Assembly (NCBI GenBank): GCA_015492075.1
Contig: WGFU01000037.1
Coordinates: 65,425 to 129,424 of the forward strand
Length of the DNA stretch: 64,000 nt
DNA from: Gammaproteobacteria bacterium
Lineage (GTDB): Bacteria; Pseudomonadota; Gammaproteobacteria; GCA-2400775
Reading direction: 5' to 3'
The translations under genes were made by a program, and so were the position numbers. Position 1 is the first letter of the stretch. Each line of letters starts with the position of its first letter. Shown here in pieces: positions 8,709 to 16,623 of this stretch. Below the pieces are notes generated by a model that saw nothing but the letters and a program-made list of their open reading frames with translations, ran no database searches and had not been told where the DNA came from.

Positions 8709-11483
8709 ATGTTCAATCATTCAAAAATCGGTGTTCGCTTATTTGTCTTATTCTTGCTGTCGGCGGTGATTCCGGTTATCACGACCATCGCCTATTTCGG
8801 TAGCGAACTGAAAAGCCTGTCCAAGCAGCACCTGGAACAACAACTCAGCCTGGAAGCGAGAAACTTCGCCGAAACAATTGAAAACAAGCTGCTGGCCGCA
8901 GACACCATTTTAGGGCAAATAGCGCCCGAAATATTCTTATACGATAAAGAACGTCTTAGCACTTCCTTGCACCAGGTATTTAGCTCGGTCAGTGTTAGCG
9001 ATGACCAACGGAAATGGAAAACCATCTTAGGTGACGCGCCGTTTCTTGTTCCCGCACCCACGCCGGAAAAAGCAGAACGCTTAACCATATTAAGGCAAGA
9101 AAATGGCGCTATAGATGTCGCTCTCTACCAGCACGACATTAGCAATGCTCCTGCCCGCTCCTTGGCAGGCATCATTAAGCCCGAGTTTCTCTGGCTTAAC
9201 GAAGTCTCCAACAGCGACACCCATTATGCAATTTATGTGAACGGACAGCGCATCGTCTCGTTGAAGCGAGATGATCGTGGCAGAGAATTACTCATACTAA
9301 ACAACAGAGATGAATTCGCCTTAAAAGAGCAAAACCCACAACTGGTCACACGCAGCAAGCGCTTAAGTCTTAGCACAGCCTACGGCGCCACACCATGGTA
9401 TGTCAGTGTATCGCGGCACAGCGATAGCGTTACCTTAACATCAGCTAAGTCAGCACAGGCACTCACCGTCATTGCCTTCGCTATATTGCTGCTAGTTACG
9501 TTAGTGAGCAGCCGCCAAATACGCAGAATTGTCGCGCCATTGGCTAAGCTCACTCATGCCACCCAGCGTTTGGCCAAACAAAATTTTTATGAGCCCCTGC
9601 ATATCGACAGCAATGATGAGATTGGGCAATTGGCCAAATCGTTTAACAGCATGTCGGAAAAACTAGGCACACAATTTCGCACACTGGAAGGCCTTACCAT
9701 TATCGACGATTCTATTCTGACAGGTGAAGACATTCGCAGTACCAGCGAACTCATATTACGTGAGATCTGCGGTATTTTTAATTGCCAACAAAGCATGCTG
9801 TGCCTGATACCGGAAAAACACGGCCAACAGATACAAAGCCTAAGATACGATTCGGCGGCCGCAAGCATTACAAAACTTGAACTGCTCAAACCTGCTATTT
9901 TGAATGACAGCACCCTTCCCACACGACAGCAGACCAAATGTTATGAGCTTAGCGAAGGCTTTCCGAAGCTATTCCACAAGCTCTCGGATGCCAATATTGC
10001 ACAAATACTAATATGCCCAGTCGTATCCAATAAATTACCGATAGCCTATATTGCGGTAGGGTTCGCTGAATCACGAAACAATATCGACTTGCTTATCGCT
10101 CCTCTCGAAAGTTTTAGCCGTCGCATAGGCGTCGCTATACGCGCCACCCGGGACACGCAAAAGCTTTATCGTCGCGCCAACTATGATCCGCTTACCAACT
10201 TACACAATCGAGCACACTTTATCGAACAACTGAACGCTGGCATCAGCAAAGCTGAAAAAGATGGAAAATCCTTTGTCCTCATGTTTATTGATCTCGATCG
10301 CTTCAAGCATGTCAACGATGTACAAGGTCATGAAGCCGGTGACAAACTGCTCAAATATGTTGCTAAAAAACTCGTCGACAGCGTCATCGACGACGCCATA
10401 ACTGCCCGTTTTGGCGGCGATGAGTTCCTTATCATCTTGCCGGAAGTCAGCTCGCTAAAGTATGCGCAAATCATCGCCAGAACAATTATCGACACTCTCT
10501 CGCAACCTATAGTCATCGATTTCCACGAACACTTCATCAACGCCAGTATTGGCATCGCCATGTATCCCGACCACGGCAAAAGCGCAGAAATATTAATCAA
10601 GAATACCGACATCGCCATGTATCGTGCCAAACGTAGCGGTGGCGGCAACCACCGGGTCTTTGACAGCCAGATGAATGCTCAAGCAATGAAACGTATCGCA
10701 CTGGAAAGCGCGCTATACCGCGCCATCGAACGCAACGAGCTGTTTCTGGTTTACCAACCCAAGCTTTGCCTGCAAAGCGGACAAGTATGCGGAGCTGAAG
10801 CACTGATTCGCTGGCAACACCCTATTCACGGCCTAATAGCCCCCGATCAATTTATCACCATAGCAGAGGAAACAGGGCAAATCCTGCCGATTGGAAAATG
10901 GGTTGTTCGCTCTGTCATACAGCAAATCGCCGCCTGGAACAAACAAGGGATGGTGCTTGAACATATCGCAATCAATGCCTCGGTAAGGCAGATCAAATCA
11001 GAAGGTTTCGCCGATGAGCTCAAACTGAGCCTTGAAGAATATGCTGTAGATCCAAAACACATAGAGATAGAAATCACTGAAACCATGTTCATCGACGATA
11101 TGGAAAATTCCATCAAGGTATTGAAAAAACTGCGCCAGATCGGAGTAAGCATCGCCATTGATGATTTCGGTACCGGCTATTCGTCGCTCAACTACCTGTC
11201 GCGACTGCCCTTTGATACGCTCAAGATTGACCGCTCCTTCCTTGAGCGGGTGCACCAGGACGACAATGCTGCCTCGCTCACCAGTGCCATTATTGCGCTC
11301 GCGCACTCGCTCGACAAAATGGTTGTCGCTGAGGGTGTTGAAACCCGGGAGCAGCTACAGTTCTTGCATGACCGTCATTGCGACCAGGCACAAGGTTTTT
11401 ATTACACTAAACCACTATTAGCTGATGATTTCGAGCGCTACGCCGACAACGCTAGCGCCAGCGGCAACATTCTACTTGGCTAA
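8709..11483 (+). CDS. Membrane-bound HAMP-GAF-like-GGDEF-EAL protein (c-di-GMP turnover)
   Basis: 924 aa. Two TM helices flank a periplasmic sensor; HAMP-like region; ARFGGDEFLIILP (GGDEF); AEALIRWQHP (EAL); AIDDFGTGYSSLNYL. Confidence 0.95.
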   Translation: MFNHSKIGVRLFVLFLLSAVIPVITTIAYFGSELKSLSKQHLEQQLSLEARNFAETIENKLLAADTILGQIAPEIFLYDKERLSTSLHQVFSSVSVSDDQRKWKTILGDAPFLVPAPTPEKAERLTILRQENGAIDVALYQHDISNAPARSLAGIIKPEFLWLNEVSNSDTHYAIYVNGQRIVSLKRDDRGRELLILNNRDEFALKEQNPQLVTRSKRLSLSTAYGATPWYVSVSRHSDSVTLTSAKSAQALTVIAFAILLLVTLVSSRQIRRIVAPLAKLTHATQRLAKQNFYEPLHIDSNDEIGQLAKSFNSMSEKLGTQFRTLEGLTIIDDSILTGEDIRSTSELILREICGIFNCQQSMLCLIPEKHGQQIQSLRYDSAAASITKLELLKPAILNDSTLPTRQQTKCYELSEGFPKLFHKLSDANIAQILICPVVSNKLPIAYIAVGFAESRNNIDLLIAPLESFSRRIGVAIRATRDTQKLYRRANYDPLTNLHNRAHFIEQLNAGISKAEKDGKSFVLMFIDLDRFKHVNDVQGHEAGDKLLKYVAKKLVDSVIDDAITARFGGDEFLIILPEVSSLKYAQIIARTIIDTLSQPIVIDFHEHFINASIGIAMYPDHGKSAEILIKNTDIAMYRAKRSGGGNHRVFDSQMNAQAMKRIALESALYRAIERNELFLVYQPKLCLQSGQVCGAEALIRWQHPIHGLIAPDQFITIAEETGQILPIGKWVVRSVIQQIAAWNKQGMVLEHIAINASVRQIKSEGFADELKLSLEEYAVDPKHIEIEITETMFIDDMENSIKVLKKLRQIGVSIAIDDFGTGYSSLNYLSRLPFDTLKIDRSFLERVHQDDNAASLTSAIIALAHSLDKMVVAEGVETREQLQFLHDRHCDQAQGFYYTKPLLADDFERYADNASASGNILLG

Positions 11484-11575
11484 ATCACACCCAGCAGATA
11501 AAGCAACAAAAAAATCATCGCTGCACCGGAGCCAAGCAACATCGCCAATACCAATAATGCCATAAACGCACGCAT
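11480..11575 (-). CDS. 31-aa putative single-TM micropeptide
   Basis: Minus-strand ORF MRAFMALLVLAMLLGSGAAMIFLLLYLLGVI*. Start lies 5 nt after the stop of the 140-aa gene upstream, suggesting translational coupling. Too short for the supplied ORF track. Confidence 0.4.
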   Translation of the reverse strand: MRAFMALLVLAMLLGSGAAMIFLLLYLLGVI

Positions 11576-11580
11576 AACAA

Positions 11581-12003
11581 TTATTCGATACCTTCCTCAA
11601 TCTTCTGCACACTGATATCGGCAAGCAAATGCAAAGAGCTGTTACATTGCGGGCAATACACCCAGGTCGGCGGCCACTGGCGAGGGGTCAGGCAAATATC
11701 GACCTCACCCCGATGCACCGGACAGATACCGCGGGCGCGCACGACCTGCGTTTTGGTACGCAGCTGCTGAACAAATAGCACAATACCACCAATCAGAAAA
11801 GCCGGAATGGTCAATAAATGAATAATAGGGATCAGTGCCGCCGGCACGCCGATCAACCAGCAATAAACAAGGCTTAACAACGCTCGATTAACGCGATTAC
11901 CACGATTGAATACACGGTAATATAATACCCCTTCACCGCGACCATGTTTCTCATTATCAAAGTGCAGCGCCAATTCCGCCGCTTTGCCCTTGGGCAGCGC
12001 CAT
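11581..12003 (-). CDS. Uncharacterised membrane protein with C-terminal Cys motif (CPVHRGE...CPQCNSS)
   Basis: 140 aa, two central TM helices, zinc-ribbon-like cysteines at the C-terminus. Confidence 0.7.
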   Translation of the reverse strand: MALPKGKAAELALHFDNEKHGRGEGVLYYRVFNRGNRVNRALLSLVYCWLIGVPAALIPIIHLLTIPAFLIGGIVLFVQQLRTKTQVVRARGICPVHRGEVDICLTPRQWPPTWVYCPQCNSSLHLLADISVQKIEEGIE

Positions 12004-12160
12004 GTCAAAATTCCGCTAATTTTTGCAACTTGGGATTATATCGTGAATTGGGCCAAGGTATAGCAGCATCTATACGTACGCTAAATTAGCAAGTGCTATA
12101 CTTTGGCAAAATGTCTTGCGCATAACTTTCTTCAATTCAAAAATAGACACGGAGACCTTC

Positions 12161-14380
12161 ATGAGCAAATTGGTCAAGCGCTTATTGTTAGCATTCTTTG
12201 CCATTATCGCCTTAATCGTAGTCACTCTGGTTACCGCCTATTTTTTGATCGATGCCAATTCTTTCAAACAAAAAATTATTACCGAAGTCCATGACGCTAC
12301 TGGTCGTGAACTCACTATCGACGGTGAGCTCGATATCTCGCTCTTTCCCTGGCTCGGTCTTCGCGCCAACAATATCAGCCTCAGCAACGCGGCCGGATTC
12401 AGCGACCAACCGTTTGCCAGCATTGAGCGTGTCGAGTTCGGTATCAAGCTGGCGCCCGTATTCCGTAAAGAGATCGAAGCCGATACCATTACCCTACACG
12501 GGTTAAAACTTTATCTTGGCATCAACGAGCAAGGCATTAGCAACTGGGCCGATTTGCTCGGTGAACAGACCAAAAAAGAAACGCCGCAATCTAGCAATAG
12601 CGCAGCGCTTACCGGTCTAGCCGCCTTCAGCATTGGCGGTATTGACGTGCGCGATGCTGACATTGTTTGGCATGACCAGCAGGCCTCTCAGCAATGGTTT
12701 ATCCGCAACTTTAATTTTAACAGTGGCGCAATTTTACCTGGCAAACCGATCTCGCTAAAAATGGCTTTTGATATTGATAGCCAGCCAACGCTAATCAACG
12801 GGCATATCAAGCTAAGCGGCATCGCCAGTATTGACCTCACCAATCAACTGCTTGCCATTGGCAACCTTAAACTTATCTCTTTGCTCGATGGTCCAGCGTT
12901 GCCGACGCAGACAATGGAAGCAAAATTGAGCAGTGACCTCAGTCTGGATATGGCTAATGATTCCCTGTCCATGCAGAACCTTGCCTTCAATGTGCTGGGG
13001 CTAAGTGCCAGCGGACAATTGAACGCCCATCAATTGAGCAACAAGCCAAGCTTTAGAGGGCAGCTCGATGTTAGCGAATTTTCCTTGCGCGACTTGCTAG
13101 CAAAACTTGGTATGGCTGTTGATACTGTCGACCCCACGGCCTTAACCAAAACCAGTCTCAATATCGATTTCGAAGGCAATACCACCCGCTTGGCACTGAC
13201 CAGTCTCGGCGCCATAATCGATGACACCCAGCTCAGCGGCAATGTCAGTATTGCTGAATTCAACAAGCCCTCTATCACGGCCAAACTTAAATTGGACAAG
13301 ATCGATCTTGATCGCTATCTACCACCGACTGCAGAAGAAAATAAATTTACTCCTGTAGGGACTGTAAGTAGTGACACTACAGCAAACGTGACTGACACCA
13401 CTACTAAGGCGCCAATAGATAATAGCTGGATGCATCCCTTGCGCACAATGATCGCCAAGGTACAGTTTGATGTCGATTCGCTTAAGATCAATAATCTAAC
13501 ACTGACGCAACTGGCCACCACCTTAACCGCGAAAGGGGGCTTATTAACCCTACATCCGCTCACGGCCTCTCTCTACAATGGCAGTTACCAGGGCAATATT
13601 CAGCTCAATGCCAACCTTGACACCCCCATTATCTCTGTCAACGAGACACTCAAGGATGTTGCCGCCGGGCCATTATTAAAAGACTTGACCGGCGATGATA
13701 AAATTCTTGGCACCGTCAGCTCCAATGCCAAACTCACCATGCGCGGCACAACGCCTGATCAAATCAAGAAAACCGCTAACGGGGATATTCGGTTCGCCTT
13801 TATCCATGGCGCAATAAAAGGCGTCAATATTGCCAAAGTGGTTCGCGATGCCAAGGCAAAGCTATCTGGCCAGCCAGTCGGCAAGAACGACGAACCCGCA
13901 CAAACTGACTTTGCAGAGCTCAGTGGCACCATCAACATCAAAAGCGGGCTATTGCAAAACCATGACCTTTTGATGAAATCGCCCTTTTTTCGTATTGTCG
14001 GTCGCGGCAAGGTTGACCTTCTCAATGAGTCCATCGACTACCTGACCGAAGTCAATATTGTTGAAACCTCAAAAGGACAGGGCGGTAAAGACCTCGCGCA
14101 GCTAAGAGGTTTGACCATCCCCGTTAAAATTAGCGGCACCTTTACTGAGCCCAAGTTTACACCAGACCTCACATCAATGATCGGTGATCAAACCAAGCAA
14201 AAGGCCAAAGAAAAAATTGACAAGAAAAAAAACCAGCTCAAGGGTAAACTGCTGGAAAAGTTAGGTGTTAAGCAAGACAATGCTGTCAATGATAGTAGCG
14301 AAGCCACCAACGCAACGCAAGAAAGTCCTCAAGAGAAACTGGAAGATAAACTGAAGAGTAAACTCAAAGGTTTATTCTAG
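12161..14380 (+). CDS. AsmA family protein
   Basis: N-terminal TM then YFLIDANSFKQKIITEVHDATGRELTIDGELDISLFPWLGLRANNISLSNAAGF, the AsmA signature. Start moved from 12116 to ATG 12161, which has GGAGA upstream. Confidence 0.92.
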   Translation: MSKLVKRLLLAFFAIIALIVVTLVTAYFLIDANSFKQKIITEVHDATGRELTIDGELDISLFPWLGLRANNISLSNAAGFSDQPFASIERVEFGIKLAPVFRKEIEADTITLHGLKLYLGINEQGISNWADLLGEQTKKETPQSSNSAALTGLAAFSIGGIDVRDADIVWHDQQASQQWFIRNFNFNSGAILPGKPISLKMAFDIDSQPTLINGHIKLSGIASIDLTNQLLAIGNLKLISLLDGPALPTQTMEAKLSSDLSLDMANDSLSMQNLAFNVLGLSASGQLNAHQLSNKPSFRGQLDVSEFSLRDLLAKLGMAVDTVDPTALTKTSLNIDFEGNTTRLALTSLGAIIDDTQLSGNVSIAEFNKPSITAKLKLDKIDLDRYLPPTAEENKFTPVGTVSSDTTANVTDTTTKAPIDNSWMHPLRTMIAKVQFDVDSLKINNLTLTQLATTLTAKGGLLTLHPLTASLYNGSYQGNIQLNANLDTPIISVNETLKDVAAGPLLKDLTGDDKILGTVSSNAKLTMRGTTPDQIKKTANGDIRFAFIHGAIKGVNIAKVVRDAKAKLSGQPVGKNDEPAQTDFAELSGTINIKSGLLQNHDLLMKSPFFRIVGRGKVDLLNESIDYLTEVNIVETSKGQGGKDLAQLRGLTIPVKISGTFTEPKFTPDLTSMIGDQTKQKAKEKIDKKKNQLKGKLLEKLGVKQDNAVNDSSEATNATQESPQEKLEDKLKSKLKGLF

Positions 14381-14519
14381 AAAACTTGCCATCGATACCA
14401 GTGGAAAATATTGCGATTAAAAATACGCGAATTGATGGCGCCAGCCACTGCATCAGCACAATTGTGTATTTCTGAGTTCAAGATGGTTGCTCACAATTTG
14501 CGTCAGCAGTTCTATATAA

Positions 14520-15587
14520 ATGCTTATTGATTCATTTAGCGACCGCTTACTAAGCTGGTTTGACCAACACGGGCGCAAAAACCTACCATGGCAACAACAA
14601 TCTCCCTACCATGTTTGGGTATCGGAGATTATGCTGCAACAAACTCAGGTAAAAACCGTCATTCCCTATTATCAGCGCTTTATCCAGCGCTTTCCCGACC
14701 TTCAGCAATTGGCGGCCGCCCCGATTGATGAGGTACTGCATCTCTGGAGCGGACTCGGTTATTATGCCCGTGGCCGTAATCTGCACCGTGCCGCCCAGCA
14801 AATGTGTTGGCGCCACCAGGCTGAACTGCCGGCCTCACTGGATGAATTGATTAAGCTTCCTGGCATTGGTCGATCGACGGCTGGGGCGATCCTATCGCTA
14901 TCGAAAAATCAACGCCAACCCATACTCGATGGTAATGTCAGACGTGTGCTCGCTCGCTGCTTTGCCATCGCCGGCTGGCCGGGTAGACGCACCGTCGAAC
15001 AGCAGCTTTGGGATTTATCAGAACAAGTCACCCCGCATCAGCGCATCGCTGATTACACGCAGGCGATTATGGATCTCGGTGCAACCGTTTGCACACGCAG
15101 CAAACCCGTATGCAACACTTGCCCCATGAGCGGTCATTGTATTGCACAAAAAACAGGCTCGATAGAGTGCTATCCCGCTAAAAAGCCCAAACGTAGCCTG
15201 CCCGAACAGCACACTACAATGTTATTACTACAAAATGAGCAAGATGAAATATTGCTACAACAACGCCCGCCGAGCGGGCTTTGGGGTGGACTCTGGTGTT
15301 TGCCCCAATGCGAGACAGAGACAGCTATCGCACCCTGGTGCCAACAGCAGCTCGGGCTGAATATCAGCCAGGTCGCTACAGGTAAGCGCTTTTGTCATAC
15401 CTTTTCTCATTATCGCCTGCATATCACACCTGTCTATGCGCGCGCCAAACCCAGTACACACACCGTCATGGAGAGCACCCCTCGGCTTTGGTACAATCGA
15501 CAACAACCACCCTCACTGGGGCTCGCTGCCCCAGTCAGTAAATTATTGCAAGAACTTGATCAAGCCCTATATGAGAGAACTCTATGA
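14520..15587 (+). CDS. mutY: A/G-specific adenine glycosylase MutY
   Basis: 355 aa. [31 protein letters not shown] HhH, C-x6[10 protein letters not shown] FeS cluster ligands, C-terminal NUDIX-like domain. Confidence 0.97.
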   Translation: MLIDSFSDRLLSWFDQHGRKNLPWQQQSPYHVWVSEIMLQQTQVKTVIPYYQRFIQRFPDLQQLAAAPIDEVLHLWSGLGYYARGRNLHRAAQQMCWRHQAELPASLDELIKLPGIGRSTAGAILSLSKNQRQPILDGNVRRVLARCFAIAGWPGRRTVEQQLWDLSEQVTPHQRIADYTQAIMDLGATVCTRSKPVCNTCPMSGHCIAQKTGSIECYPAKKPKRSLPEQHTTMLLLQNEQDEILLQQRPPSGLWGGLWCLPQCETETAIAPWCQQQLGLNISQVATGKRFCHTFSHYRLHITPVYARAKPSTHTVMESTPRLWYNRQQPPSLGLAAPVSKLLQELDQALYERTL

Positions 15588-15856
15588 GCCGTACTGTCCA
15601 ATGTGTACATCTAAAACGTGAAGCCGAAGGACTGAAAGCCGCTCCCTACCCCGGCGCTCTCGGCCAGCGTATCTTTGAAAACGTATCGGCAGAAGGCTGG
15701 AAAGCGTGGCTGAGCCATCAAACAATGTTGATCAATGAAAACCGCCTCAGCGCGCTGGATCCCAAGGCACGTCAATTTCTTGAAGAAGAAATGGAAAAAT
15801 TCTTTTTTGGTGATGGCTCGGACAAGCCGGAAGGCTATATAGCACAAGAATCCTAG
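15584..15856 (+). CDS. yggX: Oxidative damage protection protein YggX (Fe-S trafficking)
   Basis: 90 aa, [55 protein letters not shown]; overlaps mutY. Confidence 0.95.
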   Translation: MSRTVQCVHLKREAEGLKAAPYPGALGQRIFENVSAEGWKAWLSHQTMLINENRLSALDPKARQFLEEEMEKFFFGDGSDKPEGYIAQES

Positions 15857-15864
15857 TTTCCAGC

Positions 15865-15893
15865 TTGACGTCTGCGCCCCAAACGCGTTTAAT
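15865..15893 (+). promoter_or_regulatory. Candidate sigma70 promoter upstream of tRNA-Phe
   Basis: TTGACG - 17 nt - TTTAAT. Confidence 0.4.
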
Positions 15894-16002
15894 AGCCGGC
15901 TTCGCGATGGCCTGACAAGCGCAGCGACAGGGTAGGTAAGGATTGAAAATGTCTTATTTTTCGATAATTCATTCCTGCACTGGAAAACCAAAAGTATAAA
16001 AT

Positions 16003-16078
16003 GGCCAGGTAGCTCAGTCGGTAGAGCAGGGGATTGAAAATCCCCGTGTCGGCGGTTCGATTCCGTCCCTGGCCACCA
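16003..16078 (+). tRNA. tRNA-Phe (anticodon GAA), encoded CCA end
   Basis: GGCCAGG/CCTGGCC acceptor; anticodon arm GGGGA-TTGAAAA-TCCCC; GGTTCGATTCC; ACCA. Confidence 0.97.
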
Positions 16079-16138
16079 TTTCCCGTATTACACTGCTTTA
16101 CTGTCGAATACCACACGACTTCCGGGGCCTGCGCTAAG

Positions 16139-16543
16139 ATGAAAACATTTCGCTATCTGTTGCTCAGCTTCGTCCTCGTCTGCGCGGCTTTCATCGGCTG
16201 GGGCTGGTGGATAGGTGAGCAAACAAAGCTCTATCAAGTAGAACTTGCCCCCCAAATCGAAGCGGCCTACGGCTTTACTGCCAGCACTCCGCAAATACGG
16301 GTTCATGACAAACGCAGACAAGTCTTCGCTATCCATCCGGATGAAAAAGGCTTGTTATACGCTGCCGGCTTTCGTGATCACGACATCATCCTGTCCCATC
16401 AAATAACCGCTTTTTATAAAGCGCTCTACCATCAAGGAGAGAGGACACTGTCATTCAAGATCATCGACGGCGGTGACGGACCGCCTCTGAATCAACGCGA
16501 GCTACGAACGATAACGCTACCCCCGCCGGCGCACCAACCTTGA
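16139..16543 (+). CDS. Small membrane-anchored PDZ-like protein
   Basis: ATG 16139 gives MKTFRYLLLSFVLVCAAFIGWGWW (TM/signal anchor), then a PDZ-like segment KGLLYAAGFRDHDIILS...FYKALYHQGERTLSFKIIDGG. The track start at 16034 lies inside the tRNA. Confidence 0.65.
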   Translation: MKTFRYLLLSFVLVCAAFIGWGWWIGEQTKLYQVELAPQIEAAYGFTASTPQIRVHDKRRQVFAIHPDEKGLLYAAGFRDHDIILSHQITAFYKALYHQGERTLSFKIIDGGDGPPLNQRELRTITLPPPAHQP

Positions 16544-16623
16544 TTCTGCTCCAAGGCTGCGGGCAATGACACGCCGCCGCCCTCTGATGCAGCCCCCTTT
16601 TGCCTTGCAACCGCTCGGTGAGG

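Noticed and set aside
15889-16116. 75-aa minus-strand ORF containing GQGRNRTADTGIFNPLLYRLSYLAILYF
   Set aside because: Antisense translation across tRNA-Phe; a well-known spurious protein type in public annotations.
16034-16138. Upstream extension of the PDZ-like ORF
   Set aside because: The extension lies in the tRNA-Phe gene; the biologically sensible start is ATG 16139.
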